Shown here one piece after another: positions 12,476 to 22,323 of a DNA stretch of 35,352 nt. The translations under genes and the position numbers were made by a program. Position 1 is the stretch's first letter, and every line of letters starts with the position of its first letter. The notes under the pieces were generated by a model. It saw only the letters and a list, made by a program, of their open reading frames with translations. It searched no databases and was not told the origin of the DNA. Origin of the DNA: Mesostigma viride. Lineage: Eukaryota > Streptophyta > Mesostigmatophyceae > Mesostigmatales > Mesostigmataceae. The DNA is taken from NCBI GenBank assembly GCA_009746045.1, contig RPFO01002310.1, positions 1 through 35,352 on the forward strand, given 5' to 3'.

Positions 12476-12526
12476 AATATAATAAATCCTTCATATATTT
12501 AATAAGAATATTTGGAATGAGATATC

Positions 12527-12838
12527 ATGGAGAAGAAATTGAAAATAATTAGAAGAAGCAAGAAGTTTAATATATATTTAGAAAATAGAAAAAAAGCTAA
12601 CTCTTACAGGAGCTGCGCAGGAGTAAATTAGTTTGATGATGAAAAAAGATTATATTAAATACAAAATTTAGGATTTTTTAACAATTAAAAGGTTCTGAAA
12701 TTAAAAATGAATAAGTTAGCCATGTTCAAATGAGATTAAATAATAATAGGAAACATAGCTTTCTATAGTTTATAGTAGTAAAGAAGGTAAAAAGAAAAAA
12801 GAAAGTATAATATCAAGGCTTTTTCAAGGTGGTTTTTA
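12527..12838 (+). CDS. yabP: Sporulation protein YabP, frameshifted
   Basis: Spore-coat-linked YabP/YqfC family member. The start MEKKLK is followed by LENRKK, an LTLTGAAGV-like stretch and FDDEK. Next come L-N-T-K, LKGSEIK and a closing stretch (VYSSKEGKK, then SIISRLF). The usual length of about 95-100 residues fits. An alternative ATG lies ten bases upstream at 12,517, but MEKKL matches the family better. It overlaps or abuts yabQ, suggesting coupled translation. Indels prevent any single open frame. Confidence 0.75.
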
Positions 12839-12839
12839 T

Positions 12840-13300
12840 ATGCCGTTAACTTTAGAAGTTTCAATTCAAACTGTACTATATTCTATTTTATCTGGTATTT
12901 TATTGGTGTTTTTATTTTGATTTATATAGTATGGTTAAATGAGGAATAAAAAGTACCTAAAATAATAGTCATAATTGAAGATATATTATTTTGGGTTATT
13001 AACGGCCCAATAGACAGTCCTTTACTTTCCTTAACTAATATACGAACTATGCTTTTCTAGGGCCATTGTTTATGTTTTAATGATTTTTAACGTTAAATCA
13101 TTTATTTAAAAATTATTGTAAAAAGTTAAAAAATAGAAATGTATATTATAGAAAAAGTAAAGCTGGCTATTTAGATAACTTTTTAAAAACTTTATCCTAA
13201 CCTTTAAAATAGTAATATTATAAATATTCTAGGAAAAAAAGTAGGAACATAAAAAAATAGCTTGAATAAAAATATTTTTAGTGTTTTAAAAATAGATATA
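12840..13300 (+). CDS. yabQ: Spore cortex membrane protein YabQ, frameshifted
   Basis: Integral membrane protein needed for cortex formation in Bacillus. The N-terminus MPLTLEVSIQTVLYSILSGI is clear, followed by hydrophobic segments (LLVFLF..., IIEDILFWVL-like, FLNIRTMLF). The C-terminal part near 13,170-13,240 reads FLKTLS.P-LKIVIYNILGKKVG. Expected length is about 140-180 residues. Broken by several indels. The next gene should be divIC, but none is recognisable before walJ begins near 13,409. Confidence 0.75.
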
Positions 13301-13408
13301 TAATATATTTAAAAGAGGGTGTTGTAAATTAAACAAGCGATTAACTCTTAACAGGAATTATTAATATTTTTATTTTTTGCCATTTTTTATATTCCAATTA
13401 TATTAAGC

Positions 13409-14233
13409 AAGGAATTACGATTAAAGAATCCAAAGTTCTCGTTAAGTGCCCGCAGCAAGAAACTAGAGGAACTTTAGAGATAAATGCAGAAATTCATTAA
13501 TGCTGGCTTACCAGGAAAAAAAATAGGAGATGCGTTGCAAAGCATAGGAGAAAAGTTAGAGAGATTGATGGCATATTTGTAACGCATGAACACTCAGATC
13601 ATATTAAAGGGATAGGAGTTATATCAAGGAAATATGATATACCTATATATGCAAATGCAGATACATGGGCAGCCATGGAGAAGAACATAGGAAAAATAAA
13701 AGAGCATAATATAAAAATAATGGATAGAAGATCAACAAAGTCTATTAAAGATTTAGATATAAAATCTTTCAATATACCTCATGATGCAGCAGCTCCAGTA
13801 GGATATATACTTCATTACAATGGAAAAAAGGTAAGTGTAACTACTGATTTTGGTATATATATCAAGAAATTAAAGATAATATAAAAGATTCAGATGTTTT
13901 ATTGTTTGAAGCATCATGATGTAAACGATGCTTAATTTGGACATATCCTTATGTATTAAAAACGAAGGATATTAGTGAAGTTGGTCATTTATCCAATGAA
14001 GATTGTGGTAAGGCCATAGTGGATTTGGTCCATAGTAATTACATAGAAAAGTAATACTAGGTCCATTTAAGTGGGAACTAATAATAATCCTGATTTGGCC
14101 TTTGAAACTGTATGTTCAGTATTACGAGAAATAATATTACAGAGAAAGACATAACTAAAACTATGGCAAGCAGAGTGGTCCAAGCAATTTAATTGAAATT
14201 TTAATAATATATAAGATAAAAAATAGTAATTAA
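13409..14233 (+). CDS. walJ: MBL-fold hydrolase WalJ (YycJ), frameshifted
   Basis: Metallo-beta-lactamase-fold protein, probably a 5'-3' exonuclease of the YycJ/WalJ family with a role in cell division and DNA repair coordination. The damaged N-terminus resembles the SLSSGSxGN motif (about 13,435-13,465), followed by INAGLPGKKIGDAL. The metal-binding motif is intact: IFVTHEHSDHIKG. An open stretch at 13,675-13,884 carries FNIPHDAAAPVGYIL and VTTDFG, and a later HLSNEDC-like motif sits at 13,985-14,010. The end ASRVVQ...IEIL is family-like. The length of about 265 residues is normal. Indels occur at both ends. In many firmicutes this gene belongs to the wal operon with rlmH nearby. Confidence 0.82.
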
Positions 14234-14275
14234 AAAATATAAATTTAATAAATTTATGAAGAAGAGAATATATTA

Positions 14276-14776
14276 ATGAGCTTATATAAGCAATGGACAG
14301 ATATGGTAGTTGATTATGTTAAAACAAAGGGAGAAAGGCTTTCTGGAAGGAGTAATATGGAATTAGAAACAGCCATATATAAAGATATACTATCAAAACA
14401 TAAAGAGGAGTATACTTTTACAATTTCAATTTAGCTAAAAAATATGATACAACTTCAGAATTTATTATGGGATTTGTAGATGCATTAAACGATAGTTTAA
14501 AAAATCCACTATGATTTTAGAGAAAGTAACAGAAATTGAAGAAATTAACATTTAAAGTAGATTTTAGAAAATTATATTATAATATGCTAGATGCAAAAGC
14601 AGAATATTTATTACATTACCACAATGGGATGGTATATTTTTCCACCAGAAAAGAAGAAAGGAAAATACAAAAACAAATATAAGGCTTCAGTTGTAGTTAG
14701 AAATGAAAAAAAAATAGGTAGAAATGATCCTTGTCCATAGCGGAAGGGTAAAAAGTATAAAAAGTGCTGCGCGTAA
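14276..14776 (+). CDS. SEC-C zinc-motif protein, frameshifted
   Basis: Unnamed protein of about 165 residues ending in a SEC-C motif, IGRNDPCP followed by GKKYKKCC, at 14,716-14,770. This short zinc-binding tail occurs on SecA and many bacterial proteins and is thought to mediate protein or nucleic-acid contacts. The N-terminus reads MSLYKQWTDMVVDYVKTKGE, then ETAIYKDILSKHKEEYTF, and a middle segment reads WYIFPPEKKKGKYKNKYKAS. The first Cys of the motif is clear; one internal codon of the CGSG part is damaged (an A where TGC is expected). Function unknown. A terminator follows directly. Confidence 0.7.
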
Positions 14777-14787
14777 ATAGTCTACAG

Positions 14788-14821
14788 ACCCTCGTAAATA
14801 AAGGTTTTGCGAGGGTTTTTA
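14788..14821 (+). terminator. Rho-independent terminator after the SEC-C gene
   Basis: ACCCTCG pairs with CGAGGGT, extended by AAA/TTT pairs, and is followed by a T run. Confidence 0.85.
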
Positions 14822-14888
14822 TATTTTATTAGTGGTTATATTTTATTTTAGTTTAAGTGGATACTATATTGGTGATTAAGGAGGATAT

Positions 14889-15876
14889 ATGAGAATAAAA
14901 AGAGTTACATAATTATGTAGAGAAAAATCAACCTAATATTTGTCAGATTGTCGCATATAAAAACAATCAAAAATATATTTTGATACTTGGAATAATTATA
15001 AAAGAGGATGACTCTGTGCATATAGCATCTGCTACAAGAGTATTATTTCCTTACTTATTGGAATTGCTATTGATAAGGTCAAATAAAAAATGTTAATGAA
15101 AGAGTATTGGTTATTTTCCGGATTATAAAATTAAAAAGGAGAAAAACAATACAAAATATAACAATTAAACATTTGTTAACAAGAGAGCTCCTTATAAGTG
15201 TAAAGGAGACCCTTGGACTAAAGTTTGTTCAAGTGATAATTGGACTTACACATCCCTTGATTTTTTAGGAGGAAGAAAAGGAATAACGAATGAATTTAAT
15301 TATCAAAACTGTTTGTCTTCATATACTATTCTGAAATATTATATAAAGCAACCAACATGATAACAGTTGATTATGCAAATAAAATATTTATTTGAAACCT
15401 TTAGGCATTAAAAAACATATTAATTATTATGCAGCAAGTGCAGAAGAACATAAGAAATTTATAATAGATAAATTGCCAAAAGATAAGTTTTGGTTATGTG
15501 ATTCTGAAAATTTAGGAACACAGGATATGGATTATGTATGTCAGCAGATGATATGGCAAGGATTGGATTATTATGTTTGAATAAAGGTAAATATAATGAT
15601 AAACAAATTGTTTCTTCAAAATGGATAGAAGAAATGACTGAGCCAGGATTATTGAAAATGATAAGTTTAGAGGATTGATGTATGGATATTTGTGGTGGAT
15701 TATAGATCCTAAGAAAAATATATATGCAGCTATAGGTGATAGTGGTAATGTTATATATATAAACCCAGAAAAATAATATAGTAATAGCAGTGACATCATA
15801 TTTTAAGCCTACAATATTTGATAGAGTAGAATTTATTCAAGAATATATTGAACCATTAATAATAATTTATAATTAA
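14889..15876 (+). CDS. Serine hydrolase of the beta-lactamase/penicillin-binding-protein-like family, frameshifted
   Basis: Class C beta-lactamase-related hydrolase, about 325 residues, with no clear signal peptide. The catalytic Ser-x-x-Lys lies at about 15,026-15,040 (HIASATKS once one missing A is allowed for). A YTS stretch near 15,250 may take the place of the Tyr-x-Asn motif, and the late motif is GDSG at about 15,737-15,750 where His-x-Gly is usual. Open stretch 15,392-15,580 includes FEPLGIKKHINYY-like sequence and a DMDY segment. Such proteins are often esterases or peptidases rather than true antibiotic-resistance enzymes, and no resistance claim is made. Four or more indels. Confidence 0.75.
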
Positions 15877-16030
15877 TTTTATGAAAAATTATCTTGTAAG
15901 GCTCAAATTGCAAATATAAGAAGTGATACAGGAAATAAATTGATATTCTCTCTAATTTATTATGTGTCAAAAGTTTTTATATTAAATAGATATATAATAT
16001 AAGAATTTTGCAACAGGAGTGAGATAAATA

Positions 16031-16627
16031 ATGTTTCCTTTTTATAAAAACAATGCTTCTAAAGTAAGAAAGACTAATAAGAGTATAAATAATAATTTTG
16101 AGAATAGTTATGATAAAGAAAAATTTTAGCCAACAGGATATTAATAACATAAATAATTCTATTACAGGAAGTTTTACTACAGTATTTGAAAGTTTAGTGC
16201 AAAATGAAGACTTAAAAAATAATATTATAGATAATGTTTTAAATAGTGATGCAGTAAATTCATTAATCAATGCTATCGAAGAAAAATCATATTTCAAGTT
16301 AAGAGAATATGATGATAGTTATTTAATAGAGGGAAAACTCTTTGGAGTTGATAAAAAAGATATCGATATTGATTATGAAGATAATCATATATAAAATTTC
16401 AGTGAAAAAAAATCTTAATTTAAGCATAAAAATGACAATATGATAATGTGGTTTTATCAGAGGGAAATGTTTTAGAAGAAACATATTATGTTCCTAATAT
16501 TGATGAAAAAGAGTATTAGGGCTGTTTATACTCTAATATTTTAAGAATATATTTAAAGAAAAAGAGAGATATTATTACTGATGGAGAAATAATTGATGTA
16601 GATGATTTTACGGAAATTAACAATTAA
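16031..16627 (+). CDS. Hsp20/alpha-crystallin-like protein, frameshifted
   Basis: Putative small heat-shock chaperone of about 195 residues, at the long end for Hsp20. The intact middle segment (16,098-16,394) first gives a polar helix-rich arm (ITGSFTTVFESLVQNEDLKN). The start of an alpha-crystallin domain follows: YDDSYLIEGKLFGVDKKDID, then YEDNHI and KISVKK. After a frameshift the domain appears to continue (YYVPNIDEKE, NILRIYLKKK), ending IDVDDFTEIN. The GV-x-K-x-DI pattern and the I-x-I-type end support the call. The N-terminal FPFYKNNASKVRKTNKS piece is out of frame with the rest. A terminator follows at once, so it is probably transcribed alone. Confidence 0.65.
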
Positions 16628-16632
16628 TAGTT

Positions 16633-16674
16633 TTAGCCTTAGAGATTTATAAAATTATCTAAGGCTAATTTTAA
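16633..16674 (+). terminator. Rho-independent terminator after the Hsp20-like gene
   Basis: TTAGCCTTAGA and TCTAAGGCTAA form an 11-bp stem, followed by TTTTAAT. Confidence 0.85.
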
Positions 16675-16828
16675 TAAAGAAAACATTCCTAGATAATATA
16701 TATTTTTGTGGAGAAAATAAAGTATGAGTTAACAATATAATATAAAGTGATATAAATAATTAATAATATTAATTATAATATTATTAATTATTTGTTATTT
16801 TTTTATGGATTATATGAGGTGAAGGTTT

Positions 16829-17466
16829 ATGAATTTTATGATAGAAATAAAAAATAATACAAAAGAATTACATTTAGCATCTGAAAAGAGTGGCTTTATA
16901 AAAAGATTACTTGAAGGAAAGGACAAAAGAAGGATATATTGAATATATTTTTAATTTACATGCAATTGTATGAAGCTATAGAAACTTCTCTTGATAGTCA
17001 TTTAAGTGAGAAGGCATTAAGGAATTTGCTACTAAAGAATTATATAGAGCTGAATTAATAAAAAAAGATTTAGAAGTTCTTGCAGGAGATAAATTATCAG
17101 AAATGAAGTTATTTACTTTACTGAAGCATGCATAGCAAGAATAAATCAAGTGAATAAAGAATATCCAGAATTCCTTTCAACATATGCTTATGTTAGATTT
17201 ATTGCTTGATTTATTTGGTGGAAGAATATTCCCAGGAGTATTAACAAAGGTTTATGGTATTCCAGACAATGCATTAAACTATTATAAAGATGTTAATATT
17301 GGAGATGGTAAGGAGAATATGTGATGAACTATCACAGAAAATTTGAAAAACTAAATTTATCAGAAGATATGCCAAAAAATTATTTGGTATAGAAATAAGC
17401 AATGTATATATTTATAATATGGCTATTTCAAATGAATTAGATGTAAAGTTATATTCATCAAATTAA
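16829..17466 (+). CDS. Biliverdin-producing heme oxygenase, frameshifted
   Basis: Cleaves heme to biliverdin, iron and CO using O2 and an electron donor. About 212 residues, normal for bacterial HmuO-type enzymes. The proximal heme ligand region is LHLASEKSGFIKRLLEGK, with His near residue 15. Next comes EGYIEYIFNLHAIYEAIE. The distal-helix signature is YAYVRF followed by LFGGRI(F) near 17,185-17,235, then the end YHRKFEKLNLSED. Four or five single-base frameshifts (for example near 16,925 and 17,010). Found in a presumed anaerobe, it may serve iron acquisition or heme/oxygen detoxification. Its own terminator follows. Confidence 0.85.
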
Positions 17467-17479
17467 GTGTATAATAAAA

Positions 17480-17508
17480 AAAAGCTCTCTTTTTAGAGAG
17501 CTTTTTTA
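17480..17508 (+). terminator. Rho-independent terminator after heme oxygenase
   Basis: AAAGCTCTCT pairs with AGAGAGCTTT around TTTT, with a T tail. Confidence 0.9.
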
Positions 17509-17675
17509 TGTTTAAAAAATGATATTATTTATCAATATAGATTTATACTAGGAATAATAAAATATATTAATGATTTGATAAAAATGTAAAACTATAAAAA
17601 TAGATTATGGAATAGCTAGAAAGTTGGTGATTATAATTTTGAAATGTGAAATAATAATAATTATAGGAGATTTTT

Positions 17676-18991
17676 ATGGAAAATAAAGTTATGAAAAAGA
17701 CCTTTGGAATAATGACGGCAATTACTATGGTTGTTGGTACAGTTATTGGATCAGGAATATTTTTTAAGCCGCAAGCTAATATATACTGCCACTGGAGGGA
17801 AGCTCGGCCTTGGAATGATTGCTTGGCTAATAACAGGTTTGGTAAGTAAGCTGCTGCTCTTACCTTTGCTGAAATAGCTATTCTTATCCTAAAACTGGTG
17901 GAATGGTTGAATATCTATCTAAGGTATTTGGAGAGAGGGTTGGATAATCTAGCTGGATGGATGCAGGTTGTACTTGCATTACCTGCAATGGCAGCTGGAC
18001 TTGCTGTTATATTTGCCGATCAAGTAACTTTACTTACAGGGATAATGTAACAATTCCTGTTGCAATATTTGTTCTAATTTTGTAGTTATTCTTAATTGTA
18101 TGAGTTCTAAAGTTGGTGGAGGGGTTCAGGTTGTATTTACTATATGTAAGCTTGTTCCTCTAGTACTTATTATTGTTTTTTGGATTTATAAAGGGAAGTG
18201 GAACTAATACAGTGTTTACTCCAATGGTAGGAGAGGGATTAAGCCTATTACCGTTTTAGGAACATTAATGGTTGCTATTCTTTTGCCTTTGAGGGATGGA
18301 CAAATGTTGGTGCTATTGCTGGAGAAATGAAGAATCTGGACGTGATTTACCAATAGCTATTGTAGGCGGGGTATCTGTTATTACAGCTATTTACTTTATA
18401 AATAAATTTAGCTTATTTTATGGGTTATTCCAGCAGATCAATTAGCTGCAACATCAGCGCCAGCAACATTAGTTGCAAGACATATATTTGGGGATTTTGA
18501 TCTATTTTAATTACTATGGGATAATGATTTCTTGTTTTGGAACTTGTAATGGATTTTTAATGTCAGGATCAAGAGTAACTTATGCTATGGCTGAAGGAGG
18601 AAAGCTTCCATTTTTTAAAATTCTTATCGAAACTAATAAGAACTCAAACACCAGCAAATTCGATTATATTTACAGGGGCACTTTCTTGTATTTTTGCACT
18701 TACCGGACAATATAATCTTCTCACTGACTTGGGAGTGTTTTCTTCATGGATTTTTTATACCTTACATTTGTAGCAGTTATTGTTTTATCGTAATCAAAGA
18801 CCAGATATTAAACGTAGTTATAAGGTTCCGTTATATCCTATAATTCCAAATTAGCAATAATAAGTGGTATTTTTGTTGTGTTAAATCAATTTATTACGGC
18901 AACAATGCTTTCGTTAGGAAGTGTAATAATAACCATTATAGGTCTTCCAGTATATATTTATATGAATAAAAAACATATGAGTAATTCATAA
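17676..18991 (+). CDS. APC-family amino-acid permease, frameshifted
   Basis: Twelve-helix amino-acid/polyamine transporter, about 440 residues. The first helix carries the APC signature MVVGTVIGSGIFFKP, followed by GMIAWLITGLVS, KTGGMVEYLSKVFGERVG and AGWMQVVLALPAMAAGLAV. TM6 contains FEGW-NVGA-AGEMKNPGRD (blurred). The later part includes FGTCNGFLMSGSRVTYAMA and the C-terminal RSYKVPLYP motif, then VITIIGLPVYIYMNKKH. This layout is close to SteT/serine-threonine exchanger-like members, but the substrate cannot be read. About eight indels. It converges with the acetyltransferase gene, sharing a bidirectional terminator. Confidence 0.85.
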
Positions 18992-19014
18992 CATTTCATA
19001 CATATATAAACAAG

Positions 19015-19051
19015 AAAAGTTGATTTCTGATAAATTGAAATCAACTTTTTT
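19015..19051. terminator. Bidirectional terminator between convergent genes
   Basis: AAAAGTTGATTTC pairs with GAAATCAACTTTT; A run on the left and T run on the right. It can stop the forward permease transcript and the reverse acetyltransferase transcript. Confidence 0.85.
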
Positions 19052-19084
19052 CTATTTAAAATATAAAGACTATAAAAATTATTT

Positions 19085-19938
19085 TTACATTGTTATATAC
19101 ATTTCATATTGAGAAATTGGATCCTTTTTAAATTTCATATGTTTTAAGAAGCCTTCAAGATAATTATTATTTGAAACAACTATAGAGAATTTTTCAGCAT
19201 CTATTGAGCTGCAAAATCTTGATAAAAGAGATTTTCCAATGCCTTTTAATCGATAATTTTTATTAACCCATATAAAATTAATTTTTCCAGGTTTATTTCC
19301 GCATAAATATCCTATTAATTTTTTCATTATCATAAGCAGCAAGGCAGACTATATTGCCTAATTTTCAACATAATCTAAATCACTTTGCCAGTTTATATGA
19401 AAGTCTTTATGATTATATATAGCCTCTTTAAAGTTATTAAAATCAATTTCTTTTATATTTATATTAGAGTATCAAAATTCCTTAATTCTGATGGGTTATC
19501 ATGAAAAAAGTAAGATAAATCATATATTTTTTCATACCCTATTTTCTTATAAAAGTTAATAGCTTTATCATTACCGACAATTACTTCTAAGAACATCTGC
19601 TTACAATTATTCAATAGCAGTTTTTTTTATGAAGAGACATAAGCTTGTTAGCAATCCCTTTATTTCTATATTCAGGGTGAATAGCTAAGGCTCCGCAACG
19701 CAAGGTTTTAAAGGTTTTAATACCATTCCAAAGTCTAATACCAGCTAAAGTATTCCTACAGGCTTATCATAAGTAAGGCTATATAGGATAGTTCTAAAGA
19801 ATTTCCTTCAGGCCCTAAAAATCTTTTTATGAATTCATCTTTATTCATGATAGTTTGATAATAGTCTGAAAATCCAATATTAAAAGCATCGAATACTAAA
19901 TCTATGCTTACTTCAGAACACTTTTTATAAACGATCAT
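19085..19938 (-). CDS. GNAT acetyltransferase, frameshifted
   Basis: Probable N-acetyltransferase of about 280 residues with two GNAT-like halves. The N-terminal half (IVYKKCSEVSIDLVFDAFNI, FSDYYQTIMNKDEF) is typical of clostridial and bacillar GNAT proteins. The middle (about 19,560-19,720) carries a blurred acetyl-CoA loop. The C-terminal half reads WVNKNYRLKGIGKSLLSRFC, holding the R-x-x-G-x-G/S acetyl-CoA pattern, then FLKHMKFKKDPIS. The start has an upstream GGAGA on the reverse strand. Three or more indels. It is the only long reverse-strand gene in the left 22 kb. Substrate unknown. Confidence 0.75.
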
Positions 19939-20183
19939 AATTAAAATCTCCTTATAAATATTTCTTTACTTTAATTATGTAGCAAAAAACGGATTAAAAT
20001 CAATATATTTATAATTCTATGAAGCTTTCAGTAAGCTAAACGAAACATTAAGATAATTTTAAGAAAAATCTATTTATGGTACAATTAATTTGCTATAAAT
20101 AGATTTTTTTGTATTTTTAACAATAAAAAAGTTTAAGCTAAAGTTATAAATATAACGGCTAAAGAGATATATTGGAGGATGTA

Positions 20184-20658
20184 ATGAATATAACAATAAT
20201 ATCAGTAGGAAACTAAAAGAGAAATATTTAAAAGAAGCCATAGATGAATATTCAAAAAGATTATCAAGATACTGCAAATTAGAAATAATAGAACTAGCAG
20301 ACGAGAAACACCAGATAATGCAAGTGAAAAGGAAGAGCTTCAAATAAAGGATAAAGAAGGCGATTTAATATTATCAAAATAAAAGATAATATGTTTGTTA
20401 TTGCTTTAGACCTTAAGGGAAAGGAAATGCCTTCAGAGGAATTTGCAAATTATATAGAAACTTAGGAGTTATGGGTAATTCTAATATAGCTTTTGTAATA
20501 GGGGGAAGCTTGGGACTATCTAAGAAGGTAATTAGTAGATCAAATTATAAGCTTTGTTTTTCTAAAATGACCTTTCCCATCAATTATTTAGAGTAATGTT
20601 ATTAGAGCAAATATATAGAGCTTTTAGAATAATGAAGAATGAACCATATCATAAATAA
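20184..20658 (+). CDS. rlmH: 23S rRNA pseudouridine-1915 N3-methyltransferase RlmH, frameshifted
   Basis: SPOUT-class SAM-dependent methyltransferase acting on helix 69 of 23S rRNA in assembled 70S ribosomes. The start ATG follows TTGGAGGATGTA. Readable: [39 protein letters not shown] and [18 protein letters not shown]. The SAM-binding knot follows: [13 protein letters not shown], then the C-terminal [20 protein letters not shown] and YRAFRI...EPYHK. Expected length 159 residues; the span is five bases short of that, and the last exchange-loop residues are intact. Five or so single-base errors. A terminator lies 25 bases downstream. Confidence 0.92.
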
Positions 20659-20682
20659 GTGAAGTTTTTATTGGAATTATAA

Positions 20683-20722
20683 GTAAGAGTAATTATAAGA
20701 ATCAAGACTCTTACTTTTATTT
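20683..20722 (+). terminator. Rho-independent terminator after rlmH
   Basis: GTAAGAGT and ACTCTTAC pair around 16 bases, followed by TTTTATTTAT. Confidence 0.75.
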
Positions 20723-20859
20723 ATATATAAGTTTTTTCTTTAAGTGAAATAATTAAATTATATAATATCTATTTACATAAGAAATTTAGTTAACAAATAG
20801 TCTAATTAGACTATTGTTGATTACCTTGGTTTATATGAATAAAAGAAAGGATGAAAAAA

Positions 20860-21700
20860 ATGATTAAATCAGTTTTAATGTTAGGGTAGTCCAATATGGC
20901 ATGAAAGGTTTTATTAATGAAGTGCCTCTAATTTACAATGAAAGAATACAAATGTTGCGTAATGGCAAATGATGACTGAACCAATTAATTATGATAGACC
21001 TGTTTCAGGAATAAGTTTAGCTGCTTCATTTTGAGAGGCATGGTGTCGCAAGAATCAAGATGATATTATTGGTTTAATTCCTTGTGCAGAAGGAGGAAGT
21101 TCTATAGATGAGTGGGCTGTAGATAAAGTGCTTTTTAGACATGCTATAAATGAAGCGAAATTTGCTATGCAAAGCAGTGAACTAGTTGGAGTTTTATGGC
21201 ATCAAGGAGAAAGTGACAGTCATAATGGAAAATATAAAGTTTATTATGAAAAGTTACTTTTAATAATTGAAGAGCTTAGAAAGGAATTAAATGCACCCAA
21301 TATTCCAGTTATTATTGGTGGACTGCCAGATTTTTTAGGAAAAGAAGGATTCGGAAAAAGCTGTACAGAGTATAGTTTTATAAATCAACGGTTAAAAAAG
21401 TTTGCAATTGAACAAGATAATTGTTATTTTGTTACTGCATCAGGTTTAAGTTCTAATCCTGATGGTATTCATATTAATGCAATTTCTCAAAGAAAATTTG
21501 GATTAAGACATTTTGAAGATTTTTATAATAAAAAGCACATATTAGAACCATTGGCAAATGAAAGTGATTTAGTAGATTCTATTTGTTCAAGAGTACATAC
21601 CAAGTCGGATAAAATATATATAAAAAGTATGGATTTTGCGTTGGAAAAAATAACATATGATGAATTTTTAGCAGAAGCTACTAAAATTAATAATGACTAA
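20860..21700 (+). CDS. SASA-domain carbohydrate esterase (sialate O-acetylesterase-like)
   Basis: SGNH-hydrolase superfamily protein of about 280 residues; such enzymes remove O-acetyl groups from sugars. Start ATG lies after GAAAGGATG. Block I (catalytic Ser in LMLGQSNM) at 20,880-20,905 is damaged: the Gln codon reads TAG, and further indels run to about 21,050. Then CAEGGSSIDEW, and from 21,128 an intact frame holds VLWHQGESDS (block III-like), IPVIIGGLPDF and the catalytic Asp-x-x-His in NPDGIHIN at about 21,460. The C-terminal 65 residues form an extra helical tail. No signal peptide, so a cytoplasmic role is likely. The TAG may be a real nonsense mutation or a read error. Confidence 0.78.
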
Positions 21701-21752
21701 TTATAATTAAAAATAGTATATTATAATTTTAAAATGTAAAGGAGATAATATT

Positions 21753-22272
21753 TTGATACCACTATTAATTTTAGGTTTAATAAAACAAAATCAAGGTTCT
21801 TATGGATATGAATTATTATCATTAATGGAAGAAAGACATTACAGATATATAGTTAATTTTACCAAGGGATCTTTTTATTATAATCTTCAAAAATTAGAGG
21901 AAAAAAATATATTAAAAGAGTTGATAAGTTAGATAATACTAGAGAAACTCAAAATTATATTATAACCGAACTAGGAAATAAAGAATTTGAAAGGTTAATG
22001 TTTAAGTATGGCTCTAAAACTGAATATATAAATTTACCTTTTTATGGGGCAATGTTATTTTCTGATGAATATGAAAAGGAGAACTTAAAAAAAATAATAG
22101 AAATTCAAATAGAACAAACTAAGGAAAAAATTTTTTTATTAGAAGAAGCTATTAAAATGATAATACTGTTGAGATATATTTTAAAAAGATGATGGAAAAT
22201 TCACTTTCTCATCATTTAGTTAATCTTAAATGGTTTGAAGATTTATTAAAAAATTTATACCCTACACTTTAA
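21753..22272 (+). CDS. PadR-family transcriptional regulator, frameshifted
   Basis: Winged-helix repressor of about 172 residues. A TTG start follows AAAGGAGA. The PadR domain reads IPLLILGLIKQNQGSYGYEL, LMEERHYRYI and FTKGSFYYNLQKLEEKNI; the wing continues TRETQNYIITELG...EFERL. The C-terminal coiled helices (about 22,060-22,190, IEIQIEQTKEKIFLLEEAIK) form the expected dimerisation arm. Frameshifts lie near 21,920 and 22,160. PadR proteins usually repress adjacent ABC exporters induced by membrane or antibiotic stress. The downstream remnant of such a transporter supports this role. Confidence 0.85.
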
Positions 22273-22303
22273 CACCAGACTTTGTGCTGGTGTTATTCTT
22301 TTA
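22271..22303 (+). terminator. Rho-independent terminator overlapping the padR stop
   Basis: AACACCAG pairs with CTGGTGTT, followed by ATTCTTTT. It lies between padR and the transporter remnant, so read-through would be needed for one operon. Confidence 0.8.
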
Positions 22304-22323
22304 TCAAAAGGAGGGAATAACAC

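Noticed and set aside
13320-13430. divIC between yabQ and walJ
   Set aside because: Hydrophobic residues are present but the coiled coil and the expected length are missing, so no gene was called.
14889-15876. Antibiotic-resistance beta-lactamase
   Set aside because: The fold is shared, but the late GDSG motif, the absence of a signal peptide and the poor YxN box point to a general serine hydrolase.
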